Assembly (NCBI GenBank): GCA_964036665.1
Contig: OZ038527.1
Span: 6,324,001-6,388,000, forward strand
Length of the DNA stretch: 64,000 nucleotides
Source of the DNA: Gordius sp. MW1
Taxonomy: Eukaryota; Nematomorpha; Gordioida; Gordea; Gordiidae
Direction: 5' to 3'
Part shown: one piece after another, positions 49,646 through 60,546 of the stretch
Position numbering within the stretch: position 1 is the first letter of the stretch
Layout: each line of letters opens with the position of its first letter
Translations under genes and position numbers: made by a program
The notes under the pieces: model-generated
The model's database searches: none
What the model was told of the DNA's origin: nothing
What the model saw: the letters and a program-made list of their open reading frames with translations, nothing else

Positions 49646-50225
49646 TAAAATAGGAATTATATGCCAAGGTTAAACTACATTTTATTACCTTACCCCTATC
49701 TTACCCTCTTATCCGCCCACCGCTGACTTGGCATGATTGGGGGCGGGAGTGGAGGAGATGGAGAAAGGGGTATTTTATCGATTTTTTAAATTAATGCATA
49801 AGCGCTGCCCCACCCCTCATCTCTATCTCCCTCGCGAGTGTCTCCCAACATCATCTCTCTCTCGTTATCGACATGTGTTACTTTTATGACTTAATTTAAG
49901 TAAATAAATTGATTGAGTATAAAGTATATAATTATTGTAAAACGCAACTTGAAAGCAAAACAATTGTTGTTTAATCGGATTTTGCCTAAAATATAATTTA
50001 TAAAAATCTTGCTCTAATAGATAATTAGTTTTATAAACTAAAATAAATATAATGTCGTAGTAATTTCTTGGCCAATTTTAATTAAATAATGAATCCTTTC
50101 CATGTTTTTAGAAGTATCTCACACCTAGCCCCAAATTTTTATTTTTATAAAGGAAAACGGTATTAGCACAACTTTATTATTTCATTATCTGTATAAATAA
50201 CATAAAAACTTCTACTATTTTAATA
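49646..50225. other. non-coding stretch
   Basis: AT-rich with one pyrimidine-rich patch (49800-49870). Nothing recognised. Confidence 0.4.
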
Positions 50226-50970
50226 CCAGCATGGTGTGACGGGTTATAGCGCACGGCTTGTAAACAGATGCCTCTACTGATGTGTGTTCGTATCCCTGCG
50301 AGGGCAAAATTTTTATTTTTTTTTTAAATTAATATTTTGTTCTTGTTAATAACATTGATAATATGACTTTTTGACCGTCCGCAGGTTACTGATTAATGAA
50401 AAAAATGACCATTGGCCAAAGTATAAATCGAAATTTTTTTTTCGTTCTTGAATTGGTTAACATTGAGAATTACCCTATGCCCTCCACTACCAGGGCCTAT
50501 GCCTCTACTGATATGGGTCCCTGTGCCCCTACAAAAGCCCATGCCTTTACTAATGTGGGTTCGAATCCCGGAGAGGGCAAAGTTTTTATTTTTTTTTAAT
50601 TAAATTAATATTTTGTTCTTGTTAATACCATTGATAATATGGCTTTTTGGTCGTCCGCTGGCTACTGACCAATGGAAAAATGACCATTGGCCAAATAAAT
50701 CGAAGTTTTTTTTGTTTTTGAATTGGTTAACATTGATAATTACCCCCATGGCCTTTCCTACAAAGGCCTATAACTAATTAACTAATTATTTTGCAGTTAA
50801 TACCCCCCTATAGGCATTCTCGCCCCTCCCCACCTGTCTCGCCCATAAATTGCATAGCAAATATGCTACGTTTATACGGAGTATAGAAGAGTTCCCCCTT
50901 CCCTTCCCCCCTTCCCCTACTCCCATTCCCCCCTTCCCCTTCCCACGAGGGCCGAAGGCCCGAGTTTTTT
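50226..50970 (+). mobile_element. full-length-looking SINE-like composite element
   Basis: The tRNA-like head GTGACGGGTTATAGCGCACG GCTTGTAA (50237-50264) is followed by B-box variants (GTGTTCGTATCCC, later GTGGGTTCGAATCCCGGAGA at about 50549), body units with TGACCATTGGCC, and the CCCCTATAGGCATTCTCGCC module. It ends in the hairpin GAGGGCCGAAGGCCCGAG (50947-50964) and a T run. Confidence 0.7.
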
Positions 50971-50999
50971 ATTTCATTATCTATATAAATAACATAAAA

Positions 51000-51545
51000 A
51001 CTTCTACCATTTTAATACCAGCATGGTGTGAGTGTTATAGCGCACGGTTTGTCAACAGGAGGTTCGAGTTCAATCCCGGGAGAGGACGATTTTTTTTTAA
51101 ATTAAATTTTAATATTTATTGTTCTTGTTAATACCATTGATAATATGACTTTTTGACCTTCCGCTGGCTACTTACCAATGAAAAAATGACCATTGGCCAA
51201 ATTGTGATCGAAATTGTAATTTTCGTTTTTGAATTGGTTAACATTGATAATTACCTATGCCCTCCCCTACAAGGGCTTATGCCTCTACTTATATGCTGTG
51301 CCCCTACAAAATGTGGGTTCGAATCCCGGAGAGGGCAAATTTTTTTAATTAAATGGAATATTTGTATAAATAATTAACTAATCAATTTGCATTTAATATC
51401 CCCCTATAGGCATTCTCGCCCCTTCCCACCTTTCTCGCCCATAAATTGCATAGCAAATATGCTACGTTTATACGGAGTATAGATGAGTTTCGTTCCCCCT
51501 TCCCTTCCCTCCCCCTTCCCGACGAGGGCCGAAGGCCCGAGTTTA
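51000..51545 (+). mobile_element. SINE-like composite element, second copy
   Basis: The head GTGTGAGTGTTATAGCGCACG at about 51025 leads to GTTCGAGTTCAATCCCGGGA. The body has TGACCATTGGCC; a second B box GTGGGTTCGAATCCCGGAGA lies at about 51314; then the TATAGGCATTCTCGCC module. It ends in GAGGGCCGAAGGCCCGAG (51524-51541) and T-rich sequence, as in the preceding copy. Confidence 0.7.
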
Positions 51546-51965
51546 TTTAATTTAATTTTACCCATGTGATACTTTTATTTATTAAATCAATAAGTTTATT
51601 CCTTTATTTATCAATGTCTTTCAAAATAAAATTTAGAGGTTGGGCCAAAATCATATGATATTTTAAGTTGATAAAAATTTATTTTGCATATATAAAAAGA
51701 GCTATTTTTATTCAACAATAAGAGATAGCCAATTAATATTCATTAAATGTTCATTACATTTTTTACCTAGAGTGTCAATTTTTTAAATTTTTGGTTCAGA
51801 TATAAATACAAATTTATACTAGAAAATATTTATATAATATTAGTAATTTACTGATAAGATGGTTTATCTATTCGAAATTCAAATTTGATCCGCAAAGGAA
51901 ATTTAAAGTGGAATGCACAAACTAGACATGTAAATTGAGTCTTTAATTAAAAAATTTATAATTTA
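51546..51965. other. non-coding stretch
   Basis: AT-rich, no feature recognised. Confidence 0.4.
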
Positions 51966-52128
51966 TAAAAAGTAACTAACTTTAGTCACACAGTTACTGA
52001 AATAATGTAGCTAACTACAGTTACAGTTACCCTGAAGTAAAAGTAACTGGTTACAGTTACTTTACTGAAGAAAAGGAACTAATTCCAATAACTAGTTACA
52101 TGTAACTAGTTACTTAACAGCTCTATTG
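51966..52128. repeat. GTAACT-rich hAT-type terminus
   Basis: Built of GTAACTAGTTAC, GTAACTGGTTACAGTTAC and similar words, ending TTAACAGCTCTA. Such AGTTAC/GTAACT arms are typical of some hAT ends. Only one end is present. Confidence 0.45.
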
Positions 52129-52129
52129 A

Positions 52130-52455
52130 TAATTAATAATCTAATAAAAAATTGCTTAGGGACTGTATTTCTTTCACAATATTTTGATATAAAAAAATAT
52201 ACCACATGTATGCAAGCAAACCTCAAGGTGACCTGACCCAACCTAAAGGATGGGGCTTAGGATTTCTTCCAACCTAAGGTTTTGGGCTAGACTTAAAATA
52301 TAGCCCAAAATTTTAGGTTGAGGTTTTGAAAAAACCTTAGGTGTTTGAAAAACCTAAGCCAGGTTCACGTATTTTAAAAACTCGAGGTTTTAAACTTAAC
52401 CCAAACCTGACCTTAGCATAGCCTAAGGTCAGCTCAACCTAAGATTTTTCCCAGC
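52130..52455. repeat. fragment shared with the MULE left flank, plus AACCTAA-type block
   Basis: 52130-52180 is the inverse of 40060-40115 (TACAGTCCCTAAGCAATTTT). 52205-52455 is the AACCTAA/GGTTTTGAAAAAACC repeat related to 35391-35545 and 39590-39650. Their adjacency here and near 39.6-40.1 kb suggests that they belong to one dispersed unit. Confidence 0.5.
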
Positions 52456-52862
52456 ACTACCCAATCATAAGTTTGAGCAGCACATATTACTTTTGAATTA
52501 ATATCTATAACAAATTCCTGAATTTATTGATCAAAACTTTCCATTAAGTTATTTTGCAACTTCCATCTCTAATTTCATCTAAAATTATTAAATAATTGAT
52601 TCATATAATTTTGACGGAATATATTCAAGGATGAATTTAGCCGTTAAATTTATTAGTACATTTTAAATTTTTGGTGGTGTAAAGGGGGATTTAGCAAGTA
52701 AATCTATAATATAATCAGGGACAACAACTTTTAAATACTCATTCTCGCATTTGTTTAATTTCACAATAAAGTTTTTTTATATTTTATGTTAACCTAAAAA
52801 AGGCATTTAAATGTTGTCATTGTTTCCGTGATATAAATGTTGCCTGAAAAATGCTGCCATTA

Positions 52863-53000
52863 TAGTGGGACCACGTCCCCCCCTAAAATTTTCAATGCAA
52901 AAACCCTTAAAAATTAAAAAAATTTATGTTTTGCCAAAATTAAACTTTTAAACGTTTCGCCCCCCCCCCCCCCCTAATCCAAAACCTAGCTACGCCCATG
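52863..53000. mobile_element. MITE nested in hAT copy D
   Basis: The right end GCTACGCCCATG is clear; the left end is worn. The flanks TGCCATTA and TGCCCTTA match at 7 of 8. A run of 14 C lies inside. Confidence 0.6.
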
Positions 53001-53144
53001 TGCCCTTACATTTCATTTGTACACAAACTTACCATACCTTGTGAAACTATTTATACTGTCTTGATATAATCGTTTCAGCTACATACTTTGTCTTATTTAT
53101 GGATAATTTTTTTTATTTTATGCCCTATAAACATTTGAGGGATC

Positions 53145-53302
53145 TATGGGCGTAGCCAGGTTTTCGATTAGGGGGGGGGGGCAAAACGTTTAAAAGTTCA
53201 ATTAGGGAGGGGCAAAACATAATTTTTTTTAATTTTTAAGGGTTTTTGCATTGATTTTTTTTTTGTCATCTAGGAAGGGCGGCCGCCCCCCCCCCCGTGC
53301 CC

Positions 53303-53345
<43 letters not shown>

Positions 53346-53355
53346 TACGCCCATG
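53145..53355. mobile_element. MITE nested in hAT copy D, with a 41-base C run
   Basis: Starts TATGGGCGTAGCCAGG and ends CTACGCCCATG. The perfect 8-bp TSD GAGGGATC is at 53137-53144 and 53356-53363. C fills 53305-53345 without interruption. Confidence 0.85.
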
Positions 53356-53696
53356 GAGGGATCTGAGACAAGGAATTAATTAGATAAAACTTTAAGTGTG
53401 TGTGATGTTAAAAAAACACAAAGTAGGGGAATTTTAAGTTTGAAGAAAGTTTATGGGGGGAAGGGAAATTTTCAATTGCGTTTGACCTCTTCCCAATTGT
53501 GTAAAGCTCGCCCCCCCCCCTCCAAGGACAAAAAGGCTAGATACGCCACTGATTTTAACACCAATATAAGAACACTTCCCAACTTTTAAAAATAAGTTTA
53601 TTCAAGACTCTTTTAGGTTTGTGCAATAAAATAATTTGATTATAAATAGTAGTTTATATATGCATTTTACTAAACCAAAAGAATATTTATAAAAAC

Positions 53697-54085
53697 TCGG
53701 GCCTTCGGCCCTCGTGGGAAGGGGAGTAGGGGAAGGGAAGGGAAGGGGGGGGGCGACTCATCTATACTCCGTATAAACGTAGCATATTTGCTATGCAATT
53801 TATGGGCGAGAAAGGTAGGAAAGGGCGAGAATGCCTATAGGGGGGTATTAAATGCAAAATAATTAGTTATAGACCCTTGTAGGGGAGGGCATAGGGTAAT
53901 TATCAATGTTAACCAATTCAAAAACGAAAAAAAATTTCGATTTATTTGGCCAATGGTCATTTTTTCCATTTGTCAGTAGCCTGCGGACGATCAAAAAGTC
54001 ATACATATTATCAATGATATTAACAAGAACAAAATATTAATTTAATTAAAAAAAATATAAAAATTTTGCCCTCTCCCGAGCTTGA
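53697..54085 (-). mobile_element. SINE-like composite element, inverted copy
   Basis: Reads in reverse: B-box-like GGGTTCAAGCTCGGGAGAGG near 54080, T-rich body, CCATTGGCC, TATAGGCATTCTCGCC module, and terminal hairpin CGGGCCTTCGGCCCTCG at 53699-53715. It confirms the order of parts seen in the + copies. Confidence 0.7.
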
Positions 54086-54279
54086 ACCCGGTGTACTGTT
54101 CAATTCGCCTATCGTTTGATATCGCGTAAATCAATTAAACACGTCAATCATGTATTTCTGCACTATAATTGCAAAAAAGATTATTATAGGCTGGTACATA
54201 TAAATGCAATCAAAAATTGTGGTTTGTTATACGATAATTTTGTTAGGATTTTTCAATAAAGGTTTAACATGATATAAAT

Positions 54280-54475
54280 TAAGCTTCATTAAATATTTAA
54301 ATTTAACTATTATAAACAAATTCAATTAATTTATATGTATTAAGTTTTTTAAACTATTATAAAAAGTGGGGAACTTAAATAATATTTAATTTTAACTAAT
54401 ATAAACAAATTCAATTAATTTATATGTATTAAGTTTTTTAAACTATTATAGAAACTGGGGAACTTAAATAATTAT
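54280..54475. repeat. tandem duplication of about 88 bp
   Basis: ACAAATTCAATTAATTTATA...TGGGGAACTTAAATAAT occurs twice in direct succession with few differences. Confidence 0.8.
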
Positions 54476-54955
54476 TTTAAAAGGATCTTATAATCCCTGA
54501 TTAGGTGTCATATATTTGGTTTTAATTCTTTTATAAGTGATCCAATCTATATAAATTTAGTTTATTAAATTTATTTTGCATCTGATAAGTGATAAAGCTG
54601 TTATAATATAAAATAATGATATTGATATTATTATTTTAATAAATATATATTTTAGCCATTACATATCAACATCTTTATTTGACAAAGGCATAGTAAAACC
54701 ATGTTTTGTCAAATATCATTAGACATTGAAATAAGAATAATGTATTTTATTTAAAGTAAAGTAAATATAAAGTAAAAACAGTATAGTAACAATTAAAAAA
54801 TTTTCATAAACAACTATCAAATATATAGGAATAGTCCCATTTTTCATATAATCCATAATCTCAGCAAAACCATATTCTTCCATTCTATTAAATAAATGCT
54901 AAATTAATCAAAGTATAAATTAAGTAGTTTAATATTTATAATATTAGGGACTTAT
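54476..54955. other. non-coding stretch
   Basis: Very AT-rich, no feature recognised. Confidence 0.4.
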
Positions 54956-54958
54956 TAA

Positions 54959-55480
54959 GCATACATCTAAAAAGGTAAATAACAAACTTTTGCATTAGCT
55001 TATATTTATAATCTTAGGAACTTACTTTACAAAGTACTACAATTTCAACAATTATAAAAGCATACATCTAAAAAGGTAAATAACAAACTTTTGCATTAGC
55101 TTATATTTATAATCTTAGGAACTTACTTATTACAAAATACGAAGTTTACTACAATTTTAACAATTATAGAAGCATACATCTAAAAAGGTACATAACAAAC
55201 TTTTGCATTAGCTTATATTTATAATCTTAGGAACTTACTTATTACAAAATACAAAGTTTACTACAATTTCAACAATTATAGAAGCATACATCTAAAAAGG
55301 TACATAACAAACTTTTGCATTAGCTTATATTTATAATCTTAGGAACTTACTTATTACAAAATACAAAGTTTACTACAATTTCAACAATTATAGAAGCATA
55401 CATCTAAAAAGGTAAATAACAAACTTTTGCATTAGCTTATATTTATAATTTTAGGAACTTACTTATTACAAAATACAAGA
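54959..55480. repeat. tandem array of a 112-bp unit, about 4.7 copies
   Basis: GCATACATCTAAAAAGG recurs at 54959, 55060, 55172, 55284 and 55396 (spacing 101, 112, 112, 112). Units are nearly identical, so amplification is recent. The first is shorter by 11 bp. Confidence 0.92.
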
Positions 55481-55704
55481 TTATATTGGTGAAAAAGTTT
55501 GCAAATTACGTGATCTCAAAGGCATGTCATTACGTGAAATGAAATATATGTTTTTCCGAAATTTGAACCAATCATGTTACTCAAAAAAATCACGTGATTG
55601 ACAAAACAAGTACTTTTTTCGTGTTTTCAACGAATGTGGAGGCGTGATTGACGATTACGCGATCTCAAACGCTACGTCGTCTCATACGCTACACCGGGAC
55701 ATTT
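55481..55704. other. non-coding stretch with CACGTGA/TACGTGA words
   Basis: Several ACGTGA words and ATTACGCGATCTCAAA. Not assigned. Confidence 0.3.
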
Positions 55705-55965
55705 AGGTCACCCTGTTTACAAGCCGTGCGCTATAACCCGTCACACCATGCTGGTATTAAAATAGTAGAAGTTATTATGTTATTTATATAGATAATGAAA
55801 TAATAAAGTTCTGTTTTATGTTTAATAAATCAATATATTTCATCGGTCAGTAGCCAGCGGACGGTCAAAAAGTCAAATTATCAATGGTATTAACAAGAAC
55901 ATAATATTAATTTAATTTTAAAGAAAAAAAACTAAAATAAAAATTCCTTTTAGTTTTAAAAAAGG
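55705..55965 (-). mobile_element. SINE-like element, inverted copy
   Basis: The inverse of the tRNA-like head (CTGTTTACAAGCCGTGCGCT, ATAACCCGTCACACC at 55717-55748), then a CAGTAGCCAGCGGACGGTCA body. The head matches the + copy at 50237 almost base for base. Confidence 0.65.
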
Positions 55966-56480
55966 GCTAAATTCTTAAACTATCCTTCCGATTCGCTCGA
56001 AACTTTACCCGTAAATGCCCAGGGCGGCCAGGGGTAAAATAGCCTTTTCAGATTCCTAAAATACCTTTTCGTTTTAAAAATATCGGACATTTCCCGGCCA
56101 CACGTGCGGTGTAATATCTATAACACGTACAAAATTTTACTAATTATATAAACTTACGCGCGCCATCTAATAAAGTACAATTCGTGTTTTAATAGTTTAA
56201 TAGTAGATTGAATGTAATTAGAAAGAACGGGCTATGATTATACCTTTGAAGGAGGTTTCGAATTTTGTGTTAGTTTCTATCAATATATTGTATCGTAAAT
56301 TAGAATCTAATACCTATATTTTTTTTAACTATTACTTTTTAGGTTTTCTATGAAATCACAATCTAATTAAATGAAATATATTAACCCAATAAAAAAATAT
56401 ATATGCATTTATAAGGTTAAAAATATATATTACATAGTTGGCTTTCTGTTAGACCATCTATAATAAATTTTTAGGTTATA
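55966..56480. other. non-coding stretch
   Basis: No gene. A short GC-richer patch (56020-56110) is unassigned. Confidence 0.35.
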
Positions 56481-57500
56481 TATAAAATTTGGCCAATGGT
56501 CATTTTTTTTCATTGGTCAGTACCAACAGATACTCTATAAGTCAATGATAGCCAAAAAAAGGGAAAAAAAATTTTTGATGCTCACTTTGGCCAATGGTCA
56601 TTTTTTTCCATTGGTCAGCAGCCAGCGGACGGCCAAAAAGTCATACTATCAATGGTATTAACAGGAACAATCATAAGAGTCAAAAAAAAAACGGAAAAAA
56701 AATTTCGATTCACAATTTGGCCAATGGTCATTTTTTTCCATTGGTCAGCAGCCAGGACACGGTAAAAGTGGATATAAATTCATAAGAGTCAAAAAAAAAC
56801 GAAAATAAAATTTTCGAATCACATTTTGGCCAATGGTCATTTTTTTCCATTGGTCAGCAGCCAGGACACGGTAAAAGTGGATATAAATTCATAATAGTCA
56901 AAAAAAAAACTAAAAAAAATTTTTGAATCACATTTTGGCCAATGGTCATTTTTTTCCATTGGTCAGCAGCCAGAACACTGTCAAAAAGTCATATTATCAA
57001 TGGTATTCACAAGAACAATATACTAATTTAATTTAAATAAAATAGAAATTTTGCCCTCTCCGGGATTCGACCCACATTAGTAAAGGCATAGGCTTTTGTA
57101 GGGGCACAGGGACCCACATTAGTAAAGGCATATGCTTTTGTAGGGGCATAGGGACCCATATCAGTAGAGGCGGAGGCCCTTGTAGGAAAGGGCATAGGGT
57201 ATTTATCAATGTTAACCTAATATACCAAATTCAAAGACGAAAAAATAAAATTTCGATTTATTTGGCCAATGTTCATTTTTTTCATTGGTCAGTAGCCAGC
57301 GGACGGTCAAAAATTTATATTATCAACGGTATTAACAAGAACAAAATATTAATTTAATTTAAAGAAATTAAAAAAAAATTCGTCCCCTCCCTGGCTTGAA
57401 CCCGACACCTCCAGGTCACAAAGCTGGCGCCAATAACTTGGTGGACGGACGACGGACGACGCACCAAAAACGAGCCCATAAATTGCATAGCAATTAAAAA
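56481..57500 (-). mobile_element. SINE-like element, inverted, with 4-5 tandem body units
   Basis: GGCCAATGGTCATTTTTTTC recurs at about 56490, 56588, 56719, 56828 and 56938. Two heads follow: one with TCCGGGATTCGACCC (about 57059) and repeated GTAAAGGCATATGCTTTTG blocks, one with CCTGGCTTGAACCC and CACAAAGCTGGCGCCAA (about 57390-57433). It ends at AATTGCATAGCAATT (57481-57495). Confidence 0.7.
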
Positions 57501-57797
57501 TCAAAATGCTATGTTTTGTCAAGGACACCATACAGCTAATTTTAAAAAGCAAATGTTTTTTATTAAAGAAGTTTTGGAAAATAAACAAATCATACAATTA
57601 CAATTAATACATTAATACAGAAAAATAGAAGTATTTAAAAAATGGTCATTTTTTAGACTTGTTACTAACTTTAAAAGGATCCTCTGGCTACTGCATATAA
57701 TTCTCAGTTATATGTATAAAAAGTTTCTGCAACCACAAGAGAATAAATTTTGTGACCATATTTGCTAGGCTTGATTGTAATATATTGTCTATAAGTC
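57501..57797. other. non-coding stretch before hAT copy C
   Basis: Nothing recognised. Confidence 0.4.
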
Positions 57798-58860
57798 CAG
57801 TGGCGTAGCTAGGGGGGGGGGCCAGGGGGCCCGGGGCCCCCCCCAAGAGCAAAAACCGGGCCCCATGGGCCCCCCCAAGCGAAAAATATTGGGCCTCTTA
57901 TTTTTAATCTTAATTAAGAAACAATATAAAGATTATTATTATTGTTTCTGAATAAAAGTTTTAATTATAATATTACAAATAAAAATAAGGATACTGTATA
58001 AGACAATAAAGGGTGAAAATTTATTATTTGATTAAAATAATTTTAACTATCCCAATAACTTCATGTTCATGCGAAAGATCGTTCTCATTGCTAAAACGGA
58101 TTAAAACTTATCTTCGTTCCACAATTGGACAAGATAGGTTATCTTCCTTAGCTTTATTGAGCTTAGAAAACATGACTTTATAAAGTATTCCCACGGATAA
58201 TATTAAATTCGTTTGCAACATCGAGTAAAAGGCGTAATGAACTACTATTAAAAGACTAATTTTAATATTTAATGAAAAATTATCTGGGCTTTCAAAATTG
58301 TTTTAAACTTTTTAACACTTTCAAAATATATTAAAATATTATTAAATTTACGCAAATTCCATCCTGGATTCAATTTAATTGTCCATCTCACATGCTTATT
58401 GTTTAACATATCTTGCATATTTTTATGTACCACATGCACATATAAAGCCAATAGTTTTCCAAAAAATAGTTTGTACACCATTTTTTCCCCTTATCATAAG
58501 TTTGATAGTTTAATATTAATAACCAATCTGAATTTTATACAATTGTTAACGCATCAAAACTTTCAAGGGATAAAAATCGTAAAAAAATTCATTATGTTTG
58601 TCTTTAAACGCTAAGTTGTTCTGTGCATCTCACATCTCTAATTTCATCTAAAATTATTAAATAAAATTTTGATTCATTTAATTTTGACAGAAGCTTTCGC
58701 CCTTCACACGTTGCACATTTTTTAAAACCAGCCATAATACAAGATATGCATACATTAAATAAAAACCCTACACAAAAAACAATTAAATATACATAATAAT
58801 CTAACACATATTCCCGTTTAATATACATTGTTGATGAGAAATCTAATGATAATGCTTAAT
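57798..58860. mobile_element. hAT element copy C, 3'-truncated
   Basis: Starts CAGTGGCGTAGCTAGG with the same GGGCCC-rich lead as copy A. The + strand carries CSCERSFSLLKRIKTYLRS and [15 protein letters not shown] (58066-58175) with frame damage. The - strand carries [20 protein letters not shown] and [17 protein letters not shown] (about 58610-58760). It has the uninterrupted site of the MITE at 4884. No right terminus is seen before the Gypsy sequence begins. Confidence 0.78.
58604..58760 (-). pseudogene. hAT transposase catalytic-region fragment, copy C
   Basis: The - frame ends TEQLSV and contains [17 protein letters not shown], matching the - strand piece of copy A. It is again opposite to the + strand dimerisation fragment, so the arrangement is shared by copies. 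Confidence 0.68.
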
Positions 58861-59025
58861 AATATTCTACACAATTTTCTTTTAATTTCACCCCAATTTA
58901 TATATACAATAATTATTATTACAACACTCACAATTTATCATACACTTACCTAATTGTAACTCTTTCCTCGACTGAGTAACAACTTTTCCAATTTCAGGTC
59001 ACAGAATAATCACACTTGTCCCAAA

Positions 59026-59586
59026 TTGCCGAGTTATTATACTTCTTTCCCACTTTATTATTTAATTAGATTAGAACTTAATTTTTATCGTGGTATAGCG
59101 CGTATTAGCTGTATATATTGTAAAAAAGTAATAGGGGCGATATATTTGTTTAAAATTAGGTATAGTTTAATACAAGGCGGGTGGAAAAAAGGAGTAATGA
59201 GAGCCTGTATAAGAGTCGGGGCCTTTGCGAATAATCAACCCTGTATTAAGGTCAAGTTGAATGGGGAAATGCATCTAATGTTGGTTGACACTGGGTCGGC
59301 AGTTACGATTATAAATAAAGAAACATGGGTAGCTTTAGGTAGGCCGAGATTAGATATGAGGAGTAAAATTATTGTCCGCTTATTAACAGGGGAAGAATTG
59401 AAAGTCCTCGGCAAATGTGGGGTAACGGTGAGTCATGATAAAAATTTAAAAATTGCAGAGTTGTATGTTATGGATTGGAAGGCCATTAATATAGTGGGAT
59501 GGGAATGGGTTGATACCTGGGCAAAGGAATTTAATTGGTGGGATTTAGTGGGAAAGGAAGAGATAGCATTAGAGGTTACGTTTTAG
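59026..59586 (+). pseudogene. Gypsy-type element: aspartic protease region
   Basis: A 186-codon frame. The active-site motif LVDTGSAVT is at residues 86-94, followed about 60 residues later by a typical protease flap-to-C-terminal segment ending LEVTF. The first 50 or so codons have no family resemblance, and no gag or nucleocapsid lies upstream, so the element is 5'-truncated or rearranged. An in-frame TAG at 59584-59586 separates it from the RT, which continues in the same frame. Confidence 0.8.
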
Positions 59587-59628
59587 GATGAAGAGAAAGA
59601 AGGGAAGGAAGGTAACGAGATAACCGCG

Positions 59629-60546
59629 TTGTTGAGGGAATTTGAAACGGTTTTTGAAGACAGATTAGGACATTGCAAAGGGGTAGAAGTAGAAATCGAA
59701 TTAAAGGAAGGCGCTATACCCAAGTTTTGTGGGGCGCGAAGGATACCTTTCGAATGGAAGAAGGAAGTGGAGGACAAATGGCTGAAGGAGGGGGTAATCA
59801 AGGAAGTCCTGTCGAGTTATTGGGCCACGCCTTTAGTGCCTGTAAGAAAGGCAAATGGGAAATTAAGATTGTGTGTAGATTTTCGGGTAACTCTTAACCA
59901 ATGTGTAAGGGATGCTAAGTACCCACTGCCCCGGTTTGAGGAAATTGTAGCACAGTTGAGTGGCTGTCGATGGTATGCGAAGATCGATTTTGCCAGTGCT
60001 TATTTACAATTACCTGTTTCCGGGAGGACCAGTGGGTATTTGACCATCAATACGCACAAGGGGTTATTTGCGTTTCTTAGGTTGCCGTTTGGGCTCAGTG
60101 TGTCTGCCCCTATATTCCAGATGACAATGGCTGCCATTTTTCGAGATCTGGAAGGGGTATTTTATTACATGGATGATGTTTTAGTGAGTGGTAGATCCAA
60201 GGCTGAGCATAATGCTCGGTTATATGAGGTGTTAGGAAGGATTAAAGATAGTGGTATGATTGTAAGCAGGGAGAAAAGTGTATTCGCAGTGGAGGAAGTG
60301 ACATATTTAGGTCATGTATTGAAGGGAGATACGATAAAACAGGTAGCTGACAAGGTGGATGTTATTAGAAATTTGAGGGTTCCGAATACCAAGAAGGAAT
60401 TACAGAGTTTCTTGGGGATATTCAATTATTACAGTAAGTTTATAGAGGATTTTGCGCAGTTGGCAGCACCGTTGTATGGTTTGATCCGGAAGAGGATAGC
60501 ATTTAGATGGGACGTAATTGTCAATATAGTTATGATGAGCAGTTAA
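59629..60546 (+). pseudogene. Gypsy-type element: reverse transcriptase
   Basis: A frame of 305 codons, first codon TTG, in register with the protease. Motifs in order: FETVFEDRLGHCKG, ATPLVPVRKANGKLRLCVDF, YAKIDFASAYLQLPV, FGLSVSAPIFQ, the catalytic YYMDDVLVSG, and SFLGIFNYYSKFIEDFA leading to the connection. These are the standard Ty3/Gypsy RT blocks. The frame is lost at about 60510, where RNase H continues in another frame. Confidence 0.9.

Larger units (their letters stand above)
52465..53551. mobile_element. hAT element copy D, 3' half
   Basis: Matches the 3' half of copy A (ACAAATTCCTGAATTT; TCTCTAATTTCATCTAAAAT, whose - strand reads LIILDEIRD; the GCTGCC region) and ends GGCTAGATACGCCACTG at 53551. 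The 5' half is missing. Two MITEs are nested in it. Confidence 0.75.

Noticed and set aside
50226-51380. Functional tRNA genes at the GGTTCGAATCCCGG sites
   Set aside because: The B box is good, but acceptor stems do not pair and A boxes are poor or missing. Copies are embedded in one repeat family, so tRNA-derived repeats are more likely.
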